Shown one piece after another: positions 1-10,583 of a stretch of DNA of 64,000 nt. The notes under the pieces were generated by a model. It saw only the letters and a program-made list of their open reading frames with translations. It was not told where the DNA came from and ran no database searches. The number at the start of each line of letters is the position of its first letter. Position 1 is the first letter of the stretch. The DNA comes from Bettongia penicillata ogilbyi (Eukaryota > Chordata > Mammalia > Diprotodontia > Potoroidae): positions 646,182 through 710,181 of the forward strand of contig JAJHZJ010000808.1 of NCBI GenBank assembly GCA_023548195.1. Direction: 5' to 3'. Made by a program: the position numbers and the translations under genes.

Positions 1-545
1 CTGAGGGGATCCTCATCAACTGGGAAATGACTGAACAAGCTGGGGTATGTGATTGTGATGGAATGCTCTTGTGCTATAAGAAATGATGAGCAGGATGCTT
101 TCAGAAGGAAGACTTTTATGACCTCATTTAAAGTGAAGTGAACAGAACCAGGAGAACATTCCACCCAGTAACAGTAACATTGTAAGGATGATCAACTGTA
201 AAAGACTTAAGTATTCTGATCAAGATAATGGTCCAAGAAAATTCCAAAGGATCCCAGACAAAAAAAAAATGCTATCCACCTCCAGAGACAGAACTGATGA
301 ACTTTGAATACATATTGAAACTTACTTTTCGAACTGTACTTTTTTTGTTTTGTTTTGGTTGTATTTTCCTTTGCAATATGACTAATATGGAAATTTTTTT
401 CATGAATTCACATGTATAATTGGTAATAAATTGCTTGCCTACTCAAAGAGGTGGGTGGGGCTGGATGGAAGTAGAGAATTTGGAACTCAAATTCTTAAAA
501 ATTTAAATGCAATTGGGAAATATTTAGTGAAATGGAAAAAATAAT
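1..545 (+). mobile_element. 3' end of a marsupial-type L1 (ORF2 C-terminus plus 3'UTR), cut by window start
   Basis: Around 60-115 one frame reads VMECSCAIRNDEQDAF, which resembles the conserved L1 ORF2 C-terminal stretch with its MEYYSAI core. The frame is then broken by stops. Downstream come a T-rich stretch, the phrase gagaatttggaactcaaa near 475-491 and an A-rich end near 535-545. The same phrase occurs in the 3'UTRs of the two HAL1 copies in this window, which ties them to the L1 lineage. Dead copy; the 5' part lies outside the window. The family is recognised from memory. Confidence 0.65.
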
Positions 546-2834
546 TTTTAAAAGAAAATAATTGTATAATTTTAAAAAGAATAATTTGTAACCTAATTGT
601 AAATCCAAACTCTATTTAAGATCAGGTTTTACCAAACCCCAATAAGTTTACATTACTATCTGCAAGACAGACTATATAATTTAATTAAATTTGGCAACAT
701 ATTCCAAATAGGATTCTAAAGAACCTCATGTTCCATTTGATGTGAGTAGGGGGTTAGAAGACAAATGTTGGTGCAAGTAACATTTTTCCCCTAAAAATGA
801 CATTTGAAATTACATTTACAACAAAAATATTGATTATTAATAGTAATTTTAGGCATGTAAACAAAATGATTTTTCTCCACCTTCCCAAGATTTCTTCTAT
901 TTTCTTTTACCTTAGGAGTATTCCAAATGTTAGTCCAATATTTGTGAATTCTATCAATATATTTCAAGGCAAATATGCTATGCCACTTAGCTTAGTGTCT
1001 TACAGAAGCATAGTAAGCTGTCAAATGTAGTTTCGGACTTAGTTTTGGAATTACATGGATATTATACTCTAATACCAACCAGTTCATGGAAGTGTGCTTC
1101 CTCAATAGGAATCATTAAAACTACATAACAAACGGAGTGGGACGGGGGCAAAGAAGGAGAAAGGCAAGAAATACCCTTGAGGCTCAGAGAGGGTAAGCTA
1201 AAAATGTTTGCTCAGTTTTCTATCACAGGGTTTCCATCTCCTAAATGAAAAGATAGCTTATTCTTTGCTATTTTTTTAGGGCATGCTAATCCATAATCAC
1301 TTAAAATAAAAAACCCAGTACTTCTAAATGGTCCCATGATTTTAAACCAAATTTTTCTCAAGTGTGGGAAATAGAATAATTTCTTTCCAAAGTATACCCT
1401 TCTCTTCACAGCCACAATTATAGTGCTTGCTTCTATGAGTGATGAGACTTTTGTGACTAAAATCACACATAATAATACTCTCTGCATGCTCATCTAGGTA
1501 TTCTAAAAGTATCTATTGTTATATGGAAGGGTTAGCTACAACAGGAGAAGGAATGGAGCCAAGTGAGACTGAATCAGGGCAGAACATAAGGCTTTTACAA
1601 TTACCTGATTATCATGAGTGATGAAAAGACCTTATTTATGCCTTGTTAATAATATCATGTTGGGAGTGTTGGATCTTAAGAGCATAGGAGGGGAGATCCA
1701 TGGTCTATAGAGTCAGCAAAGGTAAAGGTAAAAGCTCTTCAAGTTTCTTCAGGAAAGAAAGTTCTTGAGAGTTCTTTGCCCTCCAGGATGAGTGATTCAA
1801 AAAAACACGAAAATATTTCCATAAGAAAGTGAGAAACATTTTGGAAAGAAGAAGTTTTTATGCTACAGAGCTGCTCAGGAACCCAATACCCCTCAAAAAT
1901 ATGCCAGGGGTCTAAATTACAACTCTTTATTTTTCATATCAAACCCAAGAAACTCCTGGTTAATAATAACCTTTATGATTCCATTTGTTTATACCTACTT
2001 AGAAAGCTATGGGAACTTTGGTTGTTGTTCCATGTCTCGAATCTTCAGTTCCATAGCTGATTGCAAAACATGATACCATGAAGATTAACACGTGGTAAAT
2101 TTTTTTGCAAGAATGATGTAGCAGGAAAGCAATAGAGTCATCACAACCTATCTCCCCAAAGACTGGTCCCATTACTTACCCCACCCCCATCAGAATCTTT
2201 TAGATTCTTATCCTCTCCAAAGAGTCAAATTTTAAAGGAAACCTTGAGTGAAACTGTGCTGCCAGAGTGAGGGTGTGGCAGGAAAAGGGATGAAGGAAAG
2301 CCTAGCCTTTTGTCTTATCCTGGAGTCTGAGTTATTTACTACAAAGAAGCTGGTAGGTCTTTCTGCAAAGGAGTTAAAACTTGGCAGTAACACTGTGAAA
2401 GGTTAATTGTTGGGTCTTGGTAACACATTCTTCATATTTCTAGCACCTTTAATAACAAGCTGTCATTATACTCATGTTACATCTCTAGGTCTGTCTCTAG
2501 AACCTCATATAATCCAACCTAAGGGTACACTTTTTTCACTGCTCATTAATCATTAGCAAATAACCCTCTTGCCCTCACTGTTGTGAATGGTGCTCTGCAA
2601 AGTTTGGTCATCCAGTTGAGTTACTTGCATCTGTTTCTTATCTTTCTCGTCCTGAGTAAATATTCTTAATGTGTATCAACCTTCATACCACATAAGGCTG
2701 TGGGAGCTCAGACATTTCTAAGTGAGTAGCTTCTTCCATCATTTTAACTAGAAAGATCTTTCAGTATTTTTGATGCCTACTACATCCCTCATTCCTAGGA
2801 GGCAATTCTCTCATAGCCTCTGCCTCTGTAAAAC
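546..2834. other. no recognisable feature
   Basis: AT-rich sequence with only short chance ORFs. I recognise no gene, repeat family or RNA in it. Confidence 0.5.
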
Positions 2835-3112
2835 TCTGGCATCGTTGAAGACACAACTCAAGCACCAGTTTCTACATAGAACCCTTCCTGATCCCCCTAG
2901 CTACTAGTGCCCTCCTTCCCAAAACTTGTACTCCATTTGTTTGTAGTAGGTATATTTTTATATATGTTTATCTTGACTTCCCCATTATAAGGTAAACTCT
3001 TCAAGGGCAGGGACTGTTAAACTTGTGTCTTTGTATCTCAGCGCAAGCACATAGTATTTAATAAGCATCCTAGCACATAGTAAGTGCTTAATAAATGTCT
3101 ATTGATTGACTG
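2835..3112 (+). mobile_element. L2 LINE 3' end
   Basis: The order is typical of L2: cttcctgatccccct, the phrase cttcaagggcagggactgt near 3000, then agcacatagtaagtgcttaataaatg and a short attgattgactgactg tail. No coding capacity remains. Confidence 0.75.
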
Positions 3113-3139
3113 ACTGTAAAAATTCTGATTAAAGAAGGG

Positions 3140-3385
3140 GTTCTTAATCTGAGGTCCATGAACTTAAAAAAAACATTTTGATTACTGAATTAAAACATAA
3201 TTCACTATATTATTTCAATATAATTGAAATAATATTTCAATTCAACAATGGAAATACACTGTTCAATATAACAATATCATCTTGTTTTGCCTTCCACTTT
3301 GTGCATCTAAAATATTATTCTGAAAAAAAAGAGTCAAAGTGCCCATGCTACAAAATGGTTAAGGATTCTTGGACTAAAGAGTGAT
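3140..3385. repeat. palindromic DNA-transposon-like repeat, copy 1
   Basis: It begins ggttcttaatctgaggtcc and ends with a degraded inverse of the same motif (tggttaaggattctt). Four other copies lie at 26430-26640, 27500-27625 (partial), 43874-44240 and 51320-51510. A perfect 11-bp inverted repeat (3209-3219 against 3223-3233, 3-base loop) sits inside this copy. Terminal inversion and absence of coding suggest a non-autonomous hAT-like element; I cannot name the family. Confidence 0.5.
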
Positions 3386-3644
3386 TTTTTTTTAAATAGG
3401 TACAGGGAACCTAGGGTACATTTAACTTGGTTCTTTCTGATTGATTTGCTATCTCACTTTCCAGAAGATCAATTTGCATAGTAAGAGCTGACAGGATTCC
3501 TTTGTTCAAAGAAATAATGTAAAATGCTAGAATTGGGGTAGAAGATAACTTGGGGCAAAAGGATCTTCCTGGCACTCCTCAAAAAATATATTCATAGATA
3601 TAGAATATCAAAGCTAAAAGTAGTTTTCGATGATGTGTAGAGAA
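3386..3644. other. no recognisable feature
   Basis: Short AT-rich interval between repeats; nothing recognised. Confidence 0.5.
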
Positions 3645-3890
3645 TATTTCAATAAGCTCTTATTAAATCCTTACTATATATTGAGCACCCTGCTAACTAC
3701 TAGAGACAAAAGGAAAGTCAAAAGACAATCCTTGCTCTTAAAGGACAAGAGTCCATGCAAGAACTTACAATTTAATGGCTCCCCTCCTTCTGGAGAGGAG
3801 TAAACAGAAACCCCAAAAGGAACTTAGTCAAAGTTACACAAATAGTGGCAGAACTAATAGACTTTGAATCTGTAATTGCCCGTACCTATA
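3645..3890 (-). mobile_element. MIR/CORE-SINE copy, diverged
   Basis: The plus strand shows the inverse MIR order: a degraded ttattaaatccttactatat-like core, then an aaaggaacttagtcaaagttacacaaatagtggcagaacta segment equivalent to the inverse of the MIR tRNA-related half. Strongly decayed. Confidence 0.5.
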
Positions 3891-3929
3891 TATCTTGTCT
3901 CCAAGTTTTATCTCCTTTCTACTACTCAT

Positions 3930-4570
3930 TCTGCTTACATATAAAGGTCATTCAGATGTGTCCAATCTGTGTTGTCACTTTCCTATTCAGTAAATCTCAG
4001 AGGCTCCTATCACCTTTAGGATCAAATTTAAAATTCTCTATTTGGGATTCAAAGCCCTTCACAACCTTATCCCTTCCTACCTTTCCAGTCTTCTTACACT
4101 TCATTGTCTCTCCCCCTGCCCATGTATGCTGCTCTTCAGTGACACTGGCCTCCCCTTATTGCTTCTTACAAAAGATACTCCATTTCTAGAGTGTGGACAT
4201 TTTCACTGGCAATTTCCCATGCCTAGAATGCTCTCTCTCCAATTCTCTGTCTCCTGGCATTCTTGGCTTCCTTCAAGTTCCAGATAAAATTTTATCTTTT
4301 AAAAGAAACCTTTCCAGATCCACGTTAATGCCTTCCCTCTGTAGATTATCTCTATTTTACCCGTGTAGATCCAGTTTATACACAGTGGTTTTCATCAAGC
4401 AATCAATTAACATTTATTAAGTGACAAGCACAGACAGTTATCTCCCCCCTTAGACTATGATCTACTTGAGAGAAGGGGCTATGTTTCAGCTTTATTTCCT
4501 ACTGCTTAGCAAAGTATCCAGAAAATAAAAGGTATTTAATAAATGCTTTCTGATTAACTGATTCATTTTC
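3930..4570 (+). mobile_element. L2 LINE, 3' ORF2 end plus 3'UTR
   Basis: It carries the usual L2 3' landmarks in order: ttcaaagcccttcacaacc (about 4049-4067), cctttccagtcttcttacac, tcccatgcctagaatgctct, ttggcttccttcaag, then a ttaataaatgctttctgattaactg tail. A short CORE-SINE-like piece near 4396-4430 interrupts the 3'UTR. Short ORFs here are remnants, not genes. Confidence 0.8.
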
Positions 4571-5244
4571 CTTACTTCCCCATCCCCATTTCCTCATTGA
4601 ATGAACAATATCCCCCAGGACATCTTAACATTCAGCTCTGCATATGTTTCCATTCCAGCACTTTCTCTGAAGTCCTCTTAAAAATACATGTCCTGTTTGA
4701 AATACAGTAATTTGGAAGGATTCAGGTATTGTGAGATAACAGAAATATATTCCTGAAGGCAAGATTCTAACATCACGTTAATATCTCATTGTTCTACGGA
4801 TTCAATGCCTTCCAGGAATTCAGATTGACATCATTCCCCTTAACTGGATAGTTAGAAAGCCAAACATAATTCTCTTTCAGATGATTTTTTAAAATTGTTC
4901 AGACAGTGGAAAACAAAGAAATGCCAGTTTATAGTACTGACGAGTCTAACAAGGAAGTTTATCTGCTGTAATTGGCCTTACATATTGGAACAAGTGCATT
5001 TGTCCCTTTTAGCATACTCTCATATAGTTCTGGCTCAATCCTCACTACGCAATAGAGTTTTACTCCTAAAGAAATCCAGTGAACAATCAGATTAGGAAGG
5101 TTTCCATGAAGCTTCCCTGTTTTTCTTTCACAGTTTCCTCAAAGCAATGAATACAGTACATAACTACCCACATGGGAACATTATGGATATACACAGATAA
5201 TGTTGCTATTTACTCTCAGTCACGGATTGAGGTGTTTTACGTTT
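4571..5244. other. no recognisable feature
   Basis: AT-rich interval between old repeats; nothing recognised. Confidence 0.5.
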
Positions 5245-5640
5245 TATATAATCATAGAACCTTAGAGGTAGAAAAGACTTTAGGGATCATCTGGTCTACC
5301 ACCACACCATCACCAATTTCATAGATGATGAAATGGATGTGTGGTGTGAGACATAGAGAACTATGAGACTTTTAGTCAAAAGAAATGGTATAAATCCTTA
5401 ATTAATAGCTATGTGACCCTAGGTAAGTCACTTAACCTTACTGAGCTTGGGTTTCCTCCTCTATGAAATAAGGAGATCACATGAGAAAGAGTCTTGTAAA
5501 CTTCAAAGAAGCATATAATGTAAACTGAGATTATAGGCTCCTCAAGGGCAGAGACTGTCTTTTGCCTCTTTTTATATCCCCAGAACTTGTGAATACTTGA
5601 CACACAATAGGTACTTAATAAATGTTTATTGAACTGAATA
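5245..5640 (+). mobile_element. MIR-type SINE pair with L2-like tail
   Basis: 5245-5400 has a degraded ttagaggtagaaaagac start as in MIR-like copies elsewhere here. 5405-5500 holds the MIR core (gctatgtgaccctaggtaag, then gtttcctcctctatgaaat). 5530-5640 is the L2-shared 3' tail with ctcctcaagggcagagactg and acttaataaatgtttattg. Two copies or one rearranged copy. Confidence 0.65.
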
Positions 5641-6484
5641 TTTTCAGTTTAATCATTCACCCAAGATTACAAGCAACTAAGAGTTGAACCAAGGGAAGAA
5701 TTCTTCTTTTGTGAATTTACATTCACTCCTTTTTCTACAATGCTACACTTATTCTCCTATAAATGGTTTTCATGCATGTGTACTAACATTGGATCTGAGG
5801 ACAGTGACAAAGACTTCTTGTATTTGCTTTCTTGGTGGGCCCTATTTTGAATCTACTCTTCTCCAAGTATGTCTATCTCTCAGTAAAGGGATAGGAAAGC
5901 AGTATAATTTGATGTGTGTATGTACATGTAGTCTTACAATTTACCTGATACTAAAAAATGAATCAACTAAGCTACATATTTTTAAATTTTAAAGCTAAAA
6001 AATTTTCAATATCTGTTGATATTTTTCCCAGAAAATTATTGAAAGGAAGGTTATGCACTCTCATAGAGCAAGAGACCTCCCCAAAATAAATGAATATGTT
6101 ATCATGCAAATAAAATTCCTGGTTCAATTCTGAATTGAATTTTTAATGAGTTTAGCTCAGGACATAAAGTGATGGTGAATAAATTTTGTTTACAACTTCT
6201 CCCAGGAGGTCTGTCTTCTTCAAATGATATAAGTATATGAGGATTTTCCTTTGGAAGAAATGGCAGGCCAACATTTATGAACTAATCAACAAGTTGGAAG
6301 TACACCCTTGATCACTGGCCAGTGGCTTAATCAAATATATGTAAGTTCTAAGCTGAAATTATAACTGATTGCCAATGACCTGAGTTTTAATTGTCATTTT
6401 ATTAAGAAGAAAATAAACTTCCAGTATAAAAATCACATAGCTTGAGTTGTAAACAGTTGGCACTATTTCGAAAAATTAATTTAA
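5641..6484. other. no recognisable feature
   Basis: AT-rich, short chance ORFs only; nothing recognised. Confidence 0.5.
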
Positions 6485-7151
6485 AAAGAACTTCCAGGGG
6501 CAAAATCAAAGTGGTAGAGCATAGGAAGTACTCTTCCAACATTGCCCTCCAAATAACTTTAAAATTATACTTTCAATTGAATTATGAAGTGGCAGAGCCA
6601 ACAAAAGATCAGGGCAAGACATTCTTCCAATGAAATTCATTTTAGGAGAATAGGAAAAAAGGTCTTTGACCGAGAGCTAGAGGCTGACCTAGAGCTCACA
6701 TGTATACTACACCAGTGGTAGGATTAGGAGATGGCAATAGTAGCAACAGAAGCTTTAAGAACTCCCAAGTTAAAAACGATAAGGGGAACTTGCAACTGGT
6801 TAGGAAGAGATTTCTAAGGAACTCTGTGCTAGCAAAGGATGCAGGACTTGATGCTGTTTAACTACTTCATTGCCTATAGCCACTTCTGGATCATACTTCA
6901 AGGGCAGATGGAAGCACTTTCCATCAACAGGGAGCAGGGCCCCTGAGGAGCAGTATTAATTACAATCCCAATGAGTCAGAGACCTTTCCTGGGTAAGAAC
7001 CAGTGTACAAAGCAGAAGAACAGTGACCACACATCTCCACAGATCATACAAACTTGGAAGTACCAAAAACTTCCAAACACTGAGAAGGAACTACAAAAAC
7101 AGCACCATGAAAGTCGTAAAGCTTGGGATGGTACCCTTCCCCACCTCTCCC

Positions 7152-7153
<2 letters not shown>

Positions 7154-7197
<44 letters not shown>
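7154..7197. repeat. (AC)n microsatellite
   Basis: About 22 uninterrupted AC units, inside the L1 5'UTR. Confidence 0.98.
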
Positions 7198-7198
<1 letters not shown>

Positions 7199-7235
7199 AG
7201 GAACAAAACACAACTTAGAGTTTATAAGAGATTAT

Positions 7236-7238
<3 letters not shown>

Positions 7239-7297
<59 letters not shown>

Positions 7298-7328
7298 CAC
7301 ATATATATATATAGAGAGAGAGAGAGAG
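7239..7328. repeat. compound (AT)n-(GT)n-(AT)n-(AG)n microsatellite
   Basis: Consecutive runs of AT, GT, AT and AG dinucleotides inside the L1 5'UTR. The short ORFs through here are repeat-encoded peptides and not genes. Confidence 0.95.
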
Positions 7329-7404
7329 GGATTATATTTATATCGGGATTATAAATGTATATAATATATATTTATATAGGGATTATAAAGGTTATGACCA
7401 AGAA

Positions 7405-8268
7405 ATAGGTTAAAAATGAGCAAAAAAAAAGAACATGACAATAAAAAGCTACTCTGATGACAGGGAAAATCAAGACCCAAACACAGAAGAACACAATGAA
7501 GTCAAAACAAGTGAAACATCCAAGAAAAAATGTGAATTGGACACAAGACCAACAAAAATTCCTAGAAGAGCTAAAAATCAAATCAAAATGGTAGAGGGAA
7601 ACTTACTTAAAGAAATGAGATCAAAGAAAGAAAATTATGAAAAAGCAATTGGTAAAAGAGGCACAAAAAGTATTGAAGAAAAACAATCTTAAAAAAACTA
7701 AATTGGCTAAGTGGAAAAGGAGATACAAAACTTTAATGATGAAAATAAATCAATCCCTAAAAAGCAGAATTTGCTAAATGGAAAAGGAGATACAAAAGGG
7801 TCATTGATGGAAGTGATTCCTTAAAAATTAGAATTGCCATATAGAAGCTAATGACACCATGAGACATCAAGAAACAATAAAGCAAAGTCAAACTAAAGAA
7901 AAAATAGAATAAAATGTGAAATATCAGGGGTAAATGACTGACCTGCAAAATGGATTGAGGAGAGAAAAATTTGAAATTACTGAACTACCTGAAAGCTACA
8001 ATCAAAGGAAAAGCCTAGACATCATATTTTGAGGAACTATCAAGGAAAACAGTCCTGATATCCTAGAACAAGAAGGTAAAATAAAATGGAAAGGATCTAG
8101 TGATCACCACCTGAAAGAGATCCCAAAATAAAAACTGCTAGGAATACTATAGCCAAATTCCTGAGCTCCCAGGTCAAAGAGAAAACATTTCAAACAGACA
8201 GAAAGAAACCATTCAAATTTCCTGGAGCCCTAATCAAGATCAAAGAAATTTTTAGCAACTTCCATGTT
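7405..8268 (+). pseudogene. L1 ORF1 pseudogene, 5' part
   Basis: An open stretch at 7435-7692 encodes a charged, Lys/Glu-rich segment as expected for the N-terminal and coiled-coil part of an L1 ORF1 protein. Further on, 7975-8250 encodes in broken frames pieces of the RNA-binding domain: LPESYNQRKSLDIIF-like text, then KENSPDILEQEGKIK and later PERDPK. The same series is intact in the HAL1 ORF1 at 9424-10524. Stops occur at about 7690 and 8030. The frame is cut at 8268 by HAL1 copy 1 and resumes at 10584 after a duplicated 16 bases. Confidence 0.75.
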
Positions 8269-8390
8269 TTGTTTTGTTTTTTTTGAATGAAAAACTTACT
8301 TATTAAAAGGTTACTAAGTCAAGCAGCTTGAAAAGGAAACTGGTATAAACACAAAAGCAAAGACAATTCCAAGCCCCTAGGAATTATCTT
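8269..8390 (-). other. putative 3'-transduced segment of HAL1 copy 1
   Basis: These bases lie between the A-rich tail of the HAL1 (minus strand; plus-strand T-run 8391-8402) and the target-site duplication at 8253-8268. They are non-repetitive to my eye. On the minus strand they end in a second A-rich run (8269-8284, aaaaaaaacaaaac-like), preceded by aataag. HAL1 copy 2 has no such sequence between its tail and its duplication. This is the structure expected when transcription reads past the element's own polyadenylation site into flanking DNA. A separate small insertion is the alternative. Confidence 0.55.
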
Positions 8391-8459
8391 CTTTTTTTTT
8401 TTAATTTTATTTATTTACTTATTTTTTTACATTAATTTTCACAAATTTTTGGGTTCCAA

Positions 8460-8950
8460 AATTTTCTCCCCTTTTATCCCCTCCCCCCCACCCCAATACC
8501 ACAAGCAATCTAATTTTCCCTATCTCCAATCTGCCCTCTCTTCTGTCATCCCTCCCTTCTCTTGTCTCCATCTTCTCTTTTCTCCTGTAGGGCCAGATGA
8601 CTTTCTATTCCTCATTAACTGTATGTCTTCTTTCCTAGTTGCAACAACAATACTAAACAGTTGTTCCTACAACTTTGAGTTCCAAATTCTCCCCATCCCT
8701 CCCTCCCCATCCATTCCCTTTGGGACGGCAGGCAATTCAATATAGGCCATATCTGTGTAGTTTTGCAAATGACCTCCCTGATAGTCGTGTTGTTTAAGAC
8801 TAACTGGATTACCATCTCTCCTAACCTGCCCCTCATTGTTTCTCTTCTGTCTCTTGATCCTGTCCCTCCCCAAGTGTTGACTTCAAATTGCTCCCTCCTC
8901 CCTTTGCCCTCCCCTCCATCATCCCCTTGCAATATCTCCTTCTCCCCCAC
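8460..8950 (-). other. polypurine 3'UTR tract of HAL1 copy 1
   Basis: The plus strand is strongly C/T-biased (for example ctcccctccatcatcccc near 8909), so the element's own strand has repeated G-runs separated by A. Polypurine, G-quadruplex-capable 3'UTR tracts are a known feature of mammalian L1. The long minus-strand ORFs here (8615-8950, 8667-8873) are read from this biased sequence and are not genes. Confidence 0.7.
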
Positions 8951-9423
8951 TTTCTTATACTGTAAGATAGGTTTTCATACCAAAATGAGTGTGCATTTCA
9001 CTCCTTCGTTTAGTCAAATGTGATGAGGGTAAACTTCTTGTTTTTTTTTTTTTTTCTCAGCTCTCCTCTTTTTCCCTCCACTAAGAAAAACTCCTACCTG
9101 CCTCTTAAATGACATATAGTTACCCCCTTCCCTTTCCCTCTCTTTCCTCCCCCTACATTTCTCTCTCACCATTTACCTTAGTTTCTTTTAAGGTATGGTC
9201 CCATCCTATTCAGTTCAATCTGTGCTCTCTATCTCTGTATGTGTGTACATGTGTGTATGTGTGTGCATGCGTGTACATGTGTATGTGTGGTCCCACCAAC
9301 TACCCAGATACTGAAAAGTTTTAAGAGTTAGAAATACTGTCTTTCCCTGTATGAATATAACCAGTTCACTTCTGGTAAGTCCCTTAAGACTTCTCTTTGC
9401 TGTTTACTTTTTCATGCTTCTTC

Positions 9424-10524
9424 TCATTCTTGTGTTTGAAAGTCAAATTTTCTTTTCAGCTCTGGTCTTTTCATTAAGAATGATTGGAAGTCCTCTGTTT
9501 CATTGAAAGACCATATTTTCCCTTGAAGTATTATACTCAGTTTAGCTGAGTAGGTGATTCTTGGTTTGAGTCCTAGTTTCTTTGACTTCTGGAATATCCT
9601 ATTCCATGCCCTTCGATCCCTTAATGTAGAAGCTGCTAGATCTTGGGTTATCCTGATTGTATTTCCACAGTACTGGAATTGTTTCTTTCTAGCTGTTTGC
9701 AAGATTTTTTCCTTGAGCTGGGAACTCTGGAATTTGGCCACAATGTTCCTAGGAGTTTCTCTTTTTGGATCTCTTTCAGATGGTGATTGATGGATTCTTT
9801 CAATACTTATTTTGCCCTCTGGTTCTAGAATGTCAGGGCAGTTTTCCTTGATAATTTCATGGAAGATGATGTCTAGGCTCTTTTTTTGATCATGACTTTC
9901 AGGTAGTCCCATAATTTTTAAATTGTCTCTCCTGGATCTATTTTCCAGGTCAGTTGTTTTTCCCATGAGATATTTCACATTCTCTTCCATTTTTTCATTC
10001 TTTTGGTTTTGTTTGGTGATTTCTTGGTTTCTCATAAAGTCATTCGACTCCATCTGTTCCATTCTAATTTTGAGAAAACTATTAAATTCAGTGAGCTTTT
10101 GATCCTCTTTTTCCATTTGGCTCATTTTGCTTTTGAAAGCATTCTTCTCCTCATTGGCTTTTTGAACCTCCTTTGCCAATTGAGTGAGCCTATTTTTCAA
10201 GGTGTTAATTTCCTCAGCATTTTTTTGGGTCTCCTTTACCAAGGTATTGACCCATTTTTCATACGTTACTTGCATCTCTGACATTTCTCTTCCCAGTTTT
10301 TCCTCCACCTGTCTAACTTGCTTTTCAAAATCCTTTTTGAGCTCTTCCAGGGCCTGAGCCCACCTGCCACCCCCCTGGGGTGTCTGGGGTACTGAGGCCC
10401 CGCCCTCCACATCTTTCCCTGATGGCAAGGATACGTCCTCGTCATCAGATCCGAAGGTCGGGATCATTTGCATTTGTTGGAAAAAACTCTCTAAAGTCTT
10501 ATTTTTCTTCCCTTTTCTAGGCAT
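9424..10524 (-). CDS. HAL1 ORF1 protein (L1 ORF1p-like nucleic-acid chaperone), intact 366-codon frame
   Basis: Transposon protein: L1 ORF1p trimerises, binds its own RNA and forms the cytoplasmic RNP. The ATG at 10524 opens MPRKGKKNKTLESFF, and copy 2 has an equivalent start (MPRKRKQNKTIESYF), which supports it. Residues about 50-190 are Lys/Glu/Gln-rich with repeated NRLTQLAKEVQKANEE-type heptads, a predicted coiled coil. Residues about 190-300 are the RRM-like domain, opening with LENRSRRDNLKIMGLPES. Residues about 300-366 are the C-terminal domain (RITQDLAASTLRDRRAW, then KPRITYSAKLSI). Length is close to typical mammalian ORF1p (about 340-370). No stop or frameshift is visible. The element has no promoter end (5'-truncated 59 bases upstream of the ATG) and no ORF2, so the copy is probably not autonomously active. 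It is not a host gene. Confidence 0.85.
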   Translation of the reverse strand: MPRKGKKNKTLESFFQQMQMIPTFGSDDEDVSLPSGKDVEGGASVPQTPQGGGRWAQALEELKKDFEKQVRQVEEKLGREMSEMQVTYEKWVNTLVKETQKNAEEINTLKNRLTQLAKEVQKANEEKNAFKSKMSQMEKEDQKLTEFNSFLKIRMEQMESNDFMRNQEITKQNQKNEKMEENVKYLMGKTTDLENRSRRDNLKIMGLPESHDQKKSLDIIFHEIIKENCPDILEPEGKISIERIHQSPSERDPKRETPRNIVAKFQSSQLKEKILQTARKKQFQYCGNTIRITQDLAASTLRDRRAWNRIFQKSKKLGLKPRITYSAKLSIILQGKIWSFNETEDFQSFLMKRPELKRKFDFQTQE

Positions 10525-10583
10525 TTTCCCAGCCAGTTACTTGACTTCTGAGATTCCTTTCCACCCCCGCCTGGATCCGCCCC

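Larger units (their letters stand above)
8391..10583 (-). mobile_element. HAL1 (half-L1) element, copy 1, 5'-truncated
   Basis: On the minus strand the order is: a short 5'UTR remnant (10583-10525), L1-type ORF1 (10524-9424), a roughly 1-kb 3'UTR rich in G/A (CT-rich on the plus strand, about 8460-9180) and an A-rich tail. No ORF2 is present, and the ORF1-to-3'UTR junction is the same as in copy 2 at 55150-58002, as expected for HAL1 elements. The insertion, counting the extra 8269-8390, is bounded by tag[c/t]aacttccatgtt at 8253-8268 and 10584-10599: 16 bases, one mismatch. It interrupts the C-terminal part of ORF1 of the older plus-strand L1. A (TG)-rich patch lies near 9236-9290. Confidence 0.85.

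Noticed and set aside
3845..4420. Three overlapping plus-strand ORFs (81-114 codons)
   Set aside because: They lie in the L2 3' end and are remnants of LINE sequence.
6976..7364. Val/Cys- and Thr/His-repeat ORFs
   Set aside because: They are translations of (AC)n, (AT)n and (GT)n runs.
8615..8950. Minus-strand ORFs of 111 and 68 codons, Gly/Arg/Glu-rich
   Set aside because: They are read from the polypurine 3'UTR of HAL1; the same kind of ORF appears at 55280-55697 in copy 2.
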